The notes under the pieces are model-generated. The model was not told the origin of the DNA. It searched no databases and saw only the letters and a list, made by a program, of their open reading frames with translations. From Sycobia sp. Sy_11 (taxonomy: Eukaryota > Arthropoda > Insecta > Hymenoptera > Epichrysomallidae): 64,000 bases of DNA. Each line of letters starts with the position of its first letter. The stretch's first letter is position 1. Below are positions 54,331 to 63,565 of this stretch, one piece after another. Both the position numbers and the translations under genes were made by a program. The stretch is from contig JACCIC010000029.1 in the NCBI GenBank assembly GCA_018907035.1, forward strand, positions 1,815,001 to 1,879,000, in the 5' to 3' direction.

Positions 54331-54908
54331 AAGCAGTAATACCCGGTTTCTGTTAAACTACTATATCTTACAAATGTTATAAAAGCTCACTGAATAATAT
54401 GAAAACAAATAATGTTGTAGTATTAACATGAAATTTCAAGTTAATTTAATAAAAACTCATACCAATAGCTGACATAAAATGTTTATAGACATAAAATAAA
54501 TTTTTACAGGAAAATGGTTTGTCGTACCATTCTAAGACTACAATAGCTATATTATGGTATGTAGTACATAAAATCTGAGGTAAAATGGGTGTTAAGTTTA
54601 CTGTGATCAAACAAGACAAATAATCAATTATAGGGTTTCGAATGGTAATGGTGCTCTTTTAAATTACTTTAATGTAAATGGAATTTTTTTCTGAAGATCT
54701 AGATAATTAATTAGAAAAAAAGTCTCTTGTAACTTTTTCCTCGTTACAGTAGTTTTTAATTGGTTGTAGTTTGAAAATACTAAAAAATTGAAAAATACTT
54801 TTAAAAACAATGTGTGTGTGTAATATGTAAATATTAATATATAATATTAAACAATTAGTGTTATCAATTAGTTTATTATTTATTATATAATACCAATATT
54901 CCAAAATG

Positions 54909-54912
<4 letters not shown>
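54331..54912. other. AT-rich sequence, nothing recognised
   Basis: No supported features. Confidence 0.45.
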
Positions 54913-54957
<45 letters not shown>

Positions 54958-54995
54958 TAGAATTTCATTTATTAAAGCCTAAGGACTCGTGGAGA

Positions 54996-55067
<72 letters not shown>

Positions 55068-55071
55068 GAGA
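54913..55071. repeat. (TA)n and long (GA)n microsatellites
   Basis: TA repeats at 54913-54953 and GA repeats at about 54989-55071, the latter interrupted by one GC. Confidence 0.97.
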
Positions 55072-55689
55072 TTTTAAATTATAATAAAGTAAATAATTTT
55101 TCACTTCTTTCAAAATAAATTCATTCGAAGAGTTCTTGAAACCTTGCATGTCTACTATAATGAGTAAGAATGTTTTTTTGGATTCATATTTGCTTCTATA
55201 GATGAATAAATACCGCCACTATTTTTCTTTCATTGCAGATGTACAATTTATATATTATATATATAGTTTTCCTGTAGAATACGTAATAGCTATATGGTGT
55301 GTTATTTATTGAAAGTTCCTGAGACTAATCATTATCAATTTCCTCAGAAAAATAAGAACATTGATGGGCTTATCAAAGATGATTAGCACGTCAGAAATAT
55401 GTGCGAGTATACAAATAAAATTAAGTTAGTTATAAAATCTTTTGGTGAAGATAATTTTAAATTTATAACAGCATAAATTTTATATGTGTAAAATGATATG
55501 TTTAACTGTATACAATGTGAAATAATTAAATAATATTTTATATTAAATCCACATGTATTTATTTATTAATCCTCATTAATAAAATTATACAAAATTAATT
55601 TGTTTATAAAAAGTATTATCATTTTCTAATTTTTTAATTGCATAAGTTGTAAACTCTCTTTAATAGTTTAACGATCAAAGCTATCAAAT
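55072..55689. other. AT-rich sequence, nothing recognised
   Basis: No supported features. Confidence 0.45.
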
Positions 55690-56494
55690 CCAAACCACAT
55701 GATAAAAATCTTACCTCCTGGACTTTTGATCACATTTTCTACAAGATAAATATCTGGATATCCTACGATGAGTTGATTTGTATATGTTTCTGATGGTGAA
55801 TATTTCTGTTGTCCAGTTATGTGTTTTTTATCGTCGCTCTATTTATGCTTCCAAATACCGGTGCTAATCAGCGACAGAGGTTTACGATGTGTTTGTAAAC
55901 AATGCACATGTAAATTATTACAGCGGTGCCTGTGTCAATCGATCGAGACCAGGATTCGAACTCTGATCACCAAGTTACTAGTCCTTCGCTCTAGCGATCG
56001 AGCCATCGTAGGCCTCTACTCCAACATTAAATTTATTTAGTATTTTCGTTATTTTTATTCCGCCAAGTATTGTTAAAATTTTTCAAATATAATGTCAGCA
56101 AAGACTATCCCTACTTTATCTTTTAAAGTACGATTGATACTCTCTCATATAAATAATTTCAAATTACGATATTTTGAGTATAGATTAATTTTGTTTTTTC
56201 TCCTTACCTCTTCAAATTTTGTATTGTAAAACTCTTTTCCTCTATCTCTAGTTCTTTATACGTCCATGTTTAAGAATATTGTTAAAAGCTGCGGCAAAAT
56301 CTTTACTAGTTTTTGTTTTTAAGTGTAAAGCCCGTATAAATTTAGACAAGGTATAGGACTACGACTATGTATCTGTCTACCTTGTTGCAGTTTAATAAGA
56401 TCTGCTTGCCGAGTCTCACCAATACCAAATACTTCAAATTGTTGTCAGTTATCATTTCGACGGGCAAGTATATGAATTTCCCACATTATTGCTA
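55690..56494 (-). pseudogene. Maverick/Polinton-type integrase relic with chromodomain
   Basis: Minus-strand reading from 56450 gives FGIGETRQADLIKLQQ (first catalytic Asp in Q-A-D-L), LKTKTSKDFAAAFNNILKHG (56250-56310), DRGKEFYNTKFEEVRRKN (second Asp), then ESINRTLKD (catalytic Glu). After a SINE insertion (55846-56017) follow NQLIVGYPDIYLVENVIKSP and GGKIFIMWFGFDSF, a chromodomain-like end. A DDE integrase followed by a chromodomain is typical of Maverick/Polinton integrases. Several frameshifts and stops make it a pseudogene. The upstream side is cut by the LTR element at 56495, and the flank resumes at 60675. Confidence 0.7.
55846..56017 (-). repeat. tRNA-Thr-derived SINE, copy 1
   Basis: On the minus strand it starts GAGGCCTACGATGGCTCGAT. 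It has an A box in TGGCTCGATCG (complement of 55995-56005), an anticodon-loop-like CTAGTAA and a B box AGTTCGAATCC (complement of 55952-55962), then a non-tRNA tail ending GGTATTTGGAAGC. CTAGTAA with AGT fits threonine tRNA. A second copy is at 62228-62399. It lies inside the integrase relic. Confidence 0.85.
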
Positions 56495-56896
56495 TGTAAC
56501 GTTTCCCTTTTCCCTTCGGGATAGCTTACGCGGCAGCGCCAGGATCGTTTTGAAAGGAAAGGGAATTTTAGACAGGATCGGGAAAAAATTACGTTTACTC
56601 AATTGTGTTCAAAAATAAACATTTATAACAAAATATATTCTACTAAAATAACAATACAATGAATAAAAATTATATAAGAAAATATTATGAGTTTCTGGCC
56701 TCGAGCCCTCCGATCTGCAACAGACAAGACAGAAAGTTTATATTAAAGCCTTATACTATACCTTGTTACACTAGTTGTCGCACGCTGCTTATTTATAAAT
56801 GGTATTTACGATCTTAATTTTAAACGGACTTAATATAGAAATTTCGCACACTATATTTATACACACTATTACTGGGGCTGGGGGGAGTTTGGGGAA

Positions 56897-57133
56897 CGAA
56901 CGTAGCCTACTGGTCTATTACACCCAGGATCAGGGCTTTGTTCGTGTATAGGAGTGAGACCGCTGAGCTTTAACGGAGTGCCGCGCACCCAGGATCAAGT
57001 CTCTTTGAAGGATAGTAAGGCCACTGTCTTTAATGGAGCGCCACGCAACTAGGATCAAGCCTTACTAAGGTGCAGGAGGGATTTTTGGTGAGGCCGCTGG
57101 TCTTTAACGGAGCGCCGCGCAACTAAGATCGCG
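56897..57133. repeat. Diverged 46-bp tandem repeats
   Basis: Units of the type CTTTAACGGAGYGCCGCGCA followed by ACYAGGATCAAG start near 56954, 57014 and 57087. A weaker unit lies at 56910-56936 (GGTCTATTACACCCAGGATC). Confidence 0.75.
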
Positions 57134-57269
57134 ACTCTACTATTTAGGATTTTTGGACAGGCAGGATTTACTAGAGCTCTGGAGGCAGGATAGCTCTAGG
57201 GAGCTTCTTTCGGCCGTATCTTCGAGAGAACTGCTTTTGGGGCGGAAAACTCGCCCTTTCATACACGAA

Positions 57270-57311
57270 AAATTAGTCGATCGGGTGTTTACGCCACCGT
57301 TCGACTAATTT
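57270..57311. repeat. 11-bp hairpin
   Basis: AAATTAGTCGA (57270-57280) and TCGACTAATTT (57301-57311) are exact complements around a 20-base loop, next to the tandem repeats of the LTR element. Confidence 0.85.
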
Positions 57312-57748
57312 CGTACCGAGCCGTCGAAAAATAATAATAATAATAATTTTACAATATAATAATAATAAATAATTAAAATTATATGATTTATACAGATAAT
57401 TTGCTAATTTGCCCTTGAGAGAGCTTGTACTGTTATAAAAACAATTGAATTGTACTTCTGTTGACTGCCCATATACAAATTAATAAAGATTTTTTATTGG
57501 TCTTACAGTCCAATCAATTTCAACCAAAAATAAAATAAAATAAAAATAAAAAATAATAAAAATAAAAAATAAAAATTAAAAATAAAAATTAAATTAAAAA
57601 TTAAATTAAAATTATAATGACAGTCAGACTGTCCTTGTTTACATTCACCCCCGTAGACTAATCTGAAAATAAAATATCAGCTGAAAAAATTCTTTGTTAG
57701 TAAAGTGCAGTCTGATTGTCCCCAACACCCTTACCTAATTGAAGACTT

Positions 57749-57787
57749 GTCCAACGTTTCGAGCTCGCTACGGCTCCTCATCAGGGA
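57749..57787 (-). ncRNA. Hammerhead ribozyme motif, consensus core (PLE B, left arm)
   Basis: The minus strand reads GTCC-CTGATGA-GGAGC...GCTC-GAAAC-GTT-GGAC. Stem I (GTCC/GGAC) pairs, CTGATGA and GAAA are consensus, and GTT fits the N-U-H cleavage triplet. Stem III is only the self-complementary AACGTT, as in other short-stem-III hammerheads that work best as dimers. Confidence 0.7.
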
Positions 57788-57889
57788 CTAATCTAAACCT
57801 TATATTCTAATCTATATATACTCATCCCCACCACCAAATTTCGTAAATTAAATATAAATTCCCCCTCTACACAAATTGTCCAAAACCAA

Positions 57890-58859
57890 TCAATTTAATA
57901 AGGAATGATAAACACTGTCCAATCTACCAGACTCTAACATTAAATTCACATTATTTCGATTCTTGGAAATGTGAATACTTTCAAGACTCTCCCGTTTATA
58001 CTTATTATTAATACCATATTCCAAAATATCCACATTCACAAAATCAAAAGAATGTAAAAACTTTAAACAATGCTCTTTTAAACCAGAAGTAATATGTGAG
58101 CTACGTAAACTATATTTATGCTCATAAATTCTCTTTTTTAAATATCTACCCGTTTGTCCAATATAGTATTTATCACAATCCATGCAATTAATCTTGTAAA
58201 CAACTCCTGATTTTAAGCATAAATCATCCTTATCTTTGCAATTATTAAACAATCTACTTAAATTATTGCGATTTTTAAAGAAAATTTGAATGTTATATTT
58301 CCGAAAATTTCTTTTTATTCTTTCAGATAATCCTCGAACGTATGGTAAGACAATAATTTTGCCTCCGTTAAAATCAATTCCTGTACTATGTCTATTTTCG
58401 GTATTATAAATTTCAAACAATCTCTCAGCAATCAATCTATTAATAAATTGAATTGGATAGCCATTATTAATAAAAGTCTCTCTTCCTATCTGTAAATTAT
58501 TTTGTCTAAAATCTTTATGTGACAATTTTGTTTCCGAATTGGTGGTGTGAATTAAAATCTAAAAACCTACCTGACCAAGTAGGCTTTCTGTACCAATTAA
58601 GTTTTACCTTATTATTACTACATCTAATCACATTAACGTCCAAAAAACTTAACTGACTATTTACTTCAACCTCCCTTGTAAATTTAATTCTGTCATGTAC
58701 AGAATTGAAAACATCCACCATTTCATCCACAAAAACTTCTGGAACAATTGTAAAGATATCATCAACATATCTCTTAAATATCATTGGTTCAAAAAGCAAT
58801 TTTGACAAGGCTATACTTTCCAACTTTTCCATAACTAAATTAGCTATAACCGGTGACAA
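57890..58859 (-). pseudogene. PLE family B: RT C-terminus and GIY-YIG endonuclease
   Basis: The first frame (58515-58859) starts inside the RT palm (MSPVIANLVMEKLESIALSK), followed by FKRYVDDIFTIVPE with an intact catalytic YVDD and the thumb SFLDVNVIRCSNNKVKLNWY. A small deletion with frameshift near 58520 (between FGNKI and KLSHKDFRQ-type residues) leads to the second frame (57890-58525). That frame carries KIIVLPYVRGLSERIKRNFR, RLFNNCKDKDDLCLKSGVV and the nuclease motif CMDCDKYYIGQTGRYLKKRI, ending naturally at YHSLLN. The endonuclease part looks intact. The RT is truncated at its 5' end by the palindrome junction. Confidence 0.92.
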
Positions 58860-58865
58860 ATTATT

Positions 58866-59409
58866 GATTGCTGAGAGATTGTTTGAAATTTATAATACCG
58901 AAAATAGACATAGTACAGGAATTAATTTTAACGGAGGCAAAATTATTGTCTTACCATATGTTCGAGGATTATCTGAAAGAATAAAAAGAAATTTTCGGAA
59001 ATATAACATTCAAATTTTCTTTAAAAATCGCAATAATTTAAGTAGATTGTTTAATAATTGCAAAGATAAGGATGATTTATGCTTAAAATCAGGAGTTGTT
59101 TACAAGATTAATTGCATGGATTGTGATAAATACTATATTGGAGAAACAGGTAGATATTTAAAAAAGAGAATTTATGAGCATAAATATAGTTTACGTAGCT
59201 CACATATTACTTCTGGTTTAAAAGAGCATTGTTTAAAGTTTTTACATTCTTTTGATTTTGTGAATGTGGATATTTTGGAATATGGTATTAATAATAAGTA
59301 TAAACGGGAGAGTCTTGAAAGTATTCACATTTCCAAGAATCGAAATAATGTGAATTTAATGTTAGAGTCTGGTAGATTGGACAGTGTTTATCATTCCTTA
59401 TTAAATTGA
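58866..59409 (+). pseudogene. PLE family B GIY-YIG endonuclease, inverted copy
   Basis: About 180 codons repeat the minus-strand copy at 57890-58436 with very few changes: IDFNGG to INFNGG, and YIGQTG to YIGETG in the GIY-YIG motif. Zinc Cys pair, Arg and His positions are kept. It lacks any RT. The open frame extends 5' to 58705, but that part is antisense RT from the other arm and is not homologous to the protein. Confidence 0.9.
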
Positions 59410-59510
59410 TTGGTTTTGGACAATTTGTGTAGAGGGGGAATTTATATTTAATTTACGAAATTTGGTGGTGGGGATGAGTATATATAGATTAGAATATAAG
59501 GTTTAGATTA

Positions 59511-59550
59511 GTCCCTGATGAGGAGCCGTAACGAGCTCGAAACGTTGGAC
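59511..59550 (+). ncRNA. Hammerhead ribozyme motif, consensus core (PLE B, right arm)
   Basis: Plus-strand twin of 57749-57787 with the same consensus boxes. One change lies in the stem II loop (CGTAAC instead of CGTAGC). It lies downstream of the endonuclease stop and upstream of the terminal block. Confidence 0.7.
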
Positions 59551-60678
59551 AAGTCTTCAATTAGGTAAGGGTGTTGGGGACAGTCAGACTGCACTTTACT
59601 AACAAAGAATTTTTTCAACTAATATTTTATTTTCAGATTAGTCTACGGGGGTGAATGTAAACAAGGACAGTCTGACTGTCATTATCATTTTAATTTAATT
59701 TTTAATTTAATTTTTATTTTTAATTTTTATTTTTTATTTTTATTATTTTTTATTTTTATTTTATTTTATTTTTGGTTGAAATTGATTGGACTGTAAGACC
59801 AATAAAAAATATTTATTAATTTGTACTGTTATATTCTTCTCAGCGTAGTTTAGTTCTCTGGGGTTATTGTTAGTTCTAACAATATTAAGAATAATTATTA
59901 TTATAACAAATTATAGTAATAATAATAATTGTTAAAATAATAATTAAAGTGACATTTGCGTTCTTGGCGACGCTCGTATTGAACATAAATTATATTATAT
60001 TAGTTTTGGCTATGTTTTCCTTAATTTAATTATCTCGTGTTATTATAATAAATTAATTCTTTAATATTAATTAACGACAATAATTATTATTATTAAATAA
60101 TAATGATAATTATTATACCAATAATCATCCTAGTAATAAACAATAATAATTCTTTTAATACTAGGTAATAATTAATTTATTATTCGTTGATTATGAACAT
60201 TCAAATATAAAGCTTAAAATAATTAAATTTAATAATTACGCATTATAATTATTTTACAAAAAATATAATTCATTATATTTTTTGTCCTTTAGGACGTTCT
60301 ATATATTCGATTATTTTCGTATTCTAATAATAGATTTACAAATAAAGTGGTTTTAAATGCGGCGACAAGTGTATTTGCTGTCTCCCGAGTTCGATGGTAC
60401 GGGGAGCGCGGGGGCGCGGGACATCTTTTCGACGCTGTCTGCCGCACGGCTCCGGCTCTCTCGCGACGCGCGCGAGTTCCCCTCCGCTGTCTCCTGTCCT
60501 GCGTTCGCGAGGCAGGTATACTTTATACGCGCAATAATCTTGTTTTGATTATTCCGCGTTTGACTGCTAATCGGGAGCATTGCCCGATTATTTCAATTTC
60601 GGAAACTTTATTAAATTCGAAATTAAAATTTTGTGCGTATTAGACTGTATGAAGAATACAGCCTGATAGTCGCAGCTA

Positions 60679-61112
60679 TTTCTTTTATATACTTCGTCGT
60701 TAGTTTTTACTGCTACTTTTGGAATATATTGTAGCTTATTATTAATACTATTTAATACAGTTTTAGTTTTTGATTCATATGAATGGAATCCAGTTTTGGA
60801 ATCAAACATTGTTTTTTCCCATTCTTCTATAGGTGGCAGATAAAGTGTCGATTTTTCATTTATCTTGTCCAAAAATTGTAATAAATTAAAAATATCTTCT
60901 TGCATGTAAGTTCTCAATGTATTCAAATCAATGGCCTGATTTAATTTTACTGACAGTGCAAGATTACATAGTCGCTGATTTCCCAAATCATATTGACTGT
61001 CATATGTAAATTTCAAGCCAATACCAGGTGGACCATTACTATCTTTAGATTTTTCTAGTTTCCGTTCGAATACGTCGACACTTGTTAACCTAATTGTTAA
61101 TTGTTAACTTTA
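60679..61112 (-). CDS. Uncharacterised ORF fragment flanking the LTR insertion
   Basis: The minus-strand frame is stop-free for about 145 codons from near 61112, through VFERKLEKSKDSNGPPGIG, KFTYDSQYDLGNQRLCNLAL, MQEDIFNLLQFLDKINEKS and KLQYIPKVAVKTNDEVYKR, to the LTR boundary at 60675. Beyond that it reads LTR sequence. No ATG opens it clearly. Ignoring the LTR, the next minus-strand sequence is the Polinton-type integrase relic (56494 down), so it may be another gene or exon of that element, or host DNA. I do not recognise the fold. The composition is protein-like and it has no internal stops. Confidence 0.4.
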
Positions 61113-61123
61113 AAGAACCAGAA

Positions 61124-61975
61124 AGCCGATATATCGGCTCAAAAACATAATGCTAAAATACCTCTTTATCCTTAAGTAAATTGATGCACTAAGTTCGTAT
61201 GTGAAGTTGGTTTGACCTTATTACAGAATTAAGGTCAATGAAGGTCATTTGAAGGTCAAACCTAGCAATATGGTTTGAATCATTGCAAAAGATATATATT
61301 TATGTTTTTGAAGTCACTGAATTCGGGTTTTACCTCATTTTGATCTCAAATAAAAAGAGAGATGAAGATTTCTCCAAGGTCAGGTTGAGAATATACCCAG
61401 GGAAATATTTAAAATTGGGTTTTAGTTTTTGAGAGTGCTTGACACTGAATTTTCTCATTCAATCTATCGTATTTCTGTCAATATCATTATTCAGATCAAT
61501 TTTTGAATCTATTCTCGTAAAAGTAGTCTGCCAAAAAAATTACTGAAATACTTTTTGCTAGAAACGTATATATCATCATAATTTAGATCCTACAATTATG
61601 ACTAGAAATTTAAAACTAAAAACTCTACATTTTGTAAAAAAAAATCAAATCACATAAACCCTGAGATGGCCATATACTCAGAAGAATCAGTATAATTATG
61701 TTTATTCACAATCAAACAAGTGTCAGATTCAGATGTAGCACCTCGAGAAACTCTTAGATATAATTTTTGTTCCAATATATATGATACTTTCGGCATTTGA
61801 CCTTAAAGTGACCTTTTTTGACCTCAAATGACCGCGGTTATGAGCAGTTATGACTACTCAGGCTTCAGATTTGGATGCAGCACATTTCAAAACCTGAGAA
61901 TATGATTTTATTACTTAATACCGAACAAAAAATTTTTGATGATCCTCCAGGGCCGGAGAAGCCGATATATCGGCT
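61124..61975. other. Repeat-like DNA with AGGTCA half-site arrays between two palindromes
   Basis: AGCCGATATATCGGCT, a perfect 16-bp palindrome, occurs at 61124-61139 and 61960-61975. Inside, AGGTCA half-sites occur at 61232, 61242 and 61253 (direct), and TGACC occurs at 61799, 61809, 61819 and 61829 (complement). An internal repeat (CAGATTCAGATGTAGCA at about 61724 and a relative at 61865) suggests an unknown repeat family. No coding frame was found. Confidence 0.6.
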
Positions 61976-62227
61976 CGGTCCATGATAGGACTATTGTACA
62001 TAGTTGATGGGTGATACAAGATATGAATTTGGGCACATTCAAAGGAGGATTCGAAACCTCAAAACCCGGCTCTTTAAAGGTTAAACTCATCGAAGTATTG
62101 TTATTGTACAGTTATATAATACCAGTCTCACTGAATTTAACTTGATCCTAATATCGGCTATGAAAAATATTATTGATTGATTATCGATGAAGAAATTAGA
62201 AATTTTTAAATAATAGATTTATGAACC
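61976..62227. other. AT-rich sequence, nothing recognised
   Basis: No supported features. Confidence 0.4.
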
Positions 62228-62399
62228 TGCTTCCAAATATTGGTGCTAATCAGCGACGGAGGCTACGATGTGTTTGTAAACAAAGCACATGTAAATTATT
62301 ACAGCGGTGCCTGTGTCAATCGGCCGAGACCGCGATTTGAACTCGGATCACCAAGTTACTAGTCTTTCGCTCTAGAGATCGAGCCATCGTAGGCCTCTG
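62228..62399 (-). repeat. tRNA-Thr-derived SINE, copy 2
   Basis: Aligns end to end with 55846-56017. The A box region is preserved. The B box has decayed (GTTCAAATC for GTTCGAATC). Its tRNA-like 5' end abuts the truncated mariner at 62400 with no spacer. Confidence 0.85.
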
Positions 62400-63565
62400 T
62401 AGTATACATTATTTGAAAGGTCTTGGCATAACATACAAAACGACGCTATGCATGATTAGTTAGGATATTGCGTTCAAAAGCTATAGACGTGTAAACATGG
62501 AGTTCACTAACACGGAGATTCGCTCTAATTTAAAGTTTCCCTTCGTCAAAGGCAAATCCGCTAGAGAAACGTTCCGCGAGATTTCGAACTGCAGAGAAAT
62601 GGTTTCGACGATTCATAGCCGGTGAAAACGACACCATGGATAAGCCAGCCGGCGGAAGACCTGTGACAACGAATACCTATCAAATTGTGAAATTTATCGA
62701 GATAGACCGGCATGTGGCATCTCGTAACATCGCCCAGGAGATGAGAGTTAGTCACTGAACCATTTTAGCCATCTGTAGAAGGCTGGATACAAAAAAAGCT
62801 GGATGTTTGGGTGTCGCATGATTTGACGCAAAAAAACCTTCTGGACCAAACCAACTTCTGTAATGTGCTGCTGAAACGGAACGAACTCGACCCATTTTTG
62901 AAGCGGATGGTGACTGGCAACGAAAAATGTATCACATACGACAATATCAAGCGTAAACGGTCATTGTCCAAGGACGATGAACCGTTCCAAACAGTGGCCA
63001 AGCCGGGATTGACGGCCAGGAGGATTTTGCTGTGTGTTTGGTGGGATTGGAAGGAAATCCTCGACTATGAGCTGCTTCCATATGGCCAGACGCTTAATTC
63101 TACCATCTACTGTGAACAACTGGACCGCTTGAAGCAGGCGATCGACCAGAAGCGTCCACAAGTGGTCAGCAGGTAGGGTATAGTATTCCACCAGGACAAC
63201 GCCAGACCACACACTTCATTGATGACTCGTTAGAAGCTACGGGAGTTCGGGTCGGATGTTTTATCGCATCCACCATATAGACCAGACATAGCGCCAAGTG
63301 ATTACCACCTGTTCCTGTCCATGTTAAACACCCTTGGTGGTTTATAGTTGGACTCAAAAGAGGCTTGTGAATAGCGGCTGTCCGAGTTCTTCACAAATAA
63401 GGAGAGGGGTTTCTACGAGAGAGGTATTATGAAGTTGCCGTCTAGATGGAAATAGATTATCGAACAAAACGGCGCATATTTCAAGTAAATCAAACCACTG
63501 TAACACTTTTTATGAAGCATTGAATGAAGAGCAAAAAAGCCGAAGGGAGATATTTGACGACCTAA
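62400..63565 (+). mobile_element. mariner, 5'-truncated copy
   Basis: Homologous to 30358-31507 from the leader (GTCTTGGCATAAC) to the right end (GATATTTGACGACCTAA). The left terminal repeat, about 86 bp, is missing at the SINE junction. No TA duplication is evident on the right. Confidence 0.88.
62497..63455 (+). pseudogene. mariner transposase, catalytic blocks present but broken
   Basis: The start region (EFTNTEIRSNLKF) is followed by a frameshift with a deletion near 62585. 62811-63176 encodes KRMVTGNEKCITYD, where the first catalytic Asp is Asn. Beyond a stop at 63174 comes FHQDNARPHTSL (second Asp present), then PDIAPSDYHLF (third Asp present) and GFYERGIMKLPSRW. The two copies of this family are broken differently: this one keeps the second block that the 30420 copy lost. 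Confidence 0.9.

Larger units (their letters stand above)
57438..59820. mobile_element. Palindromic Penelope-like element, family B
   Basis: Two PLE copies are joined 5'-to-5'. The minus-strand copy covers 57438-58862. The plus-strand copy (58863-59820) repeats about 960 bp of it almost without change and starts inside the endonuclease linker. The arms end in the PLE 3' terminal region. The direct repeat TTGTACTGTTATA flanks the whole (57425-57437 and 59821-59833), showing that it integrated as one unit into the LTR element. Hammerhead cores stand in both arms. Confidence 0.9.
56495..60674 (+). mobile_element. LTR element (second copy of the 871-bp LTR family), with nested PLE
   Basis: Starts TGTAACGTTTCCC at 56495, ends ATAGTCGCA at 60674 and is flanked by GCTA at 56491-56494 and 60675-60678. 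Its ends match the complement of 23514 and 22644: 56495-56845 pairs with 23163-23514 and 60172-60674 with 22644-23165. The middle holds about 930 bp absent from the first copy (56846-57437 and 59834-60171) plus a PLE insertion. No gag or pol was seen. It is either a longer LTR variant or a non-autonomous LTR element. Confidence 0.75.

Noticed and set aside
58705..58865. N-terminal part of the 234-codon plus-strand frame
   Set aside because: It is antisense to the RT of the minus arm. The real homology begins at the palindrome junction.
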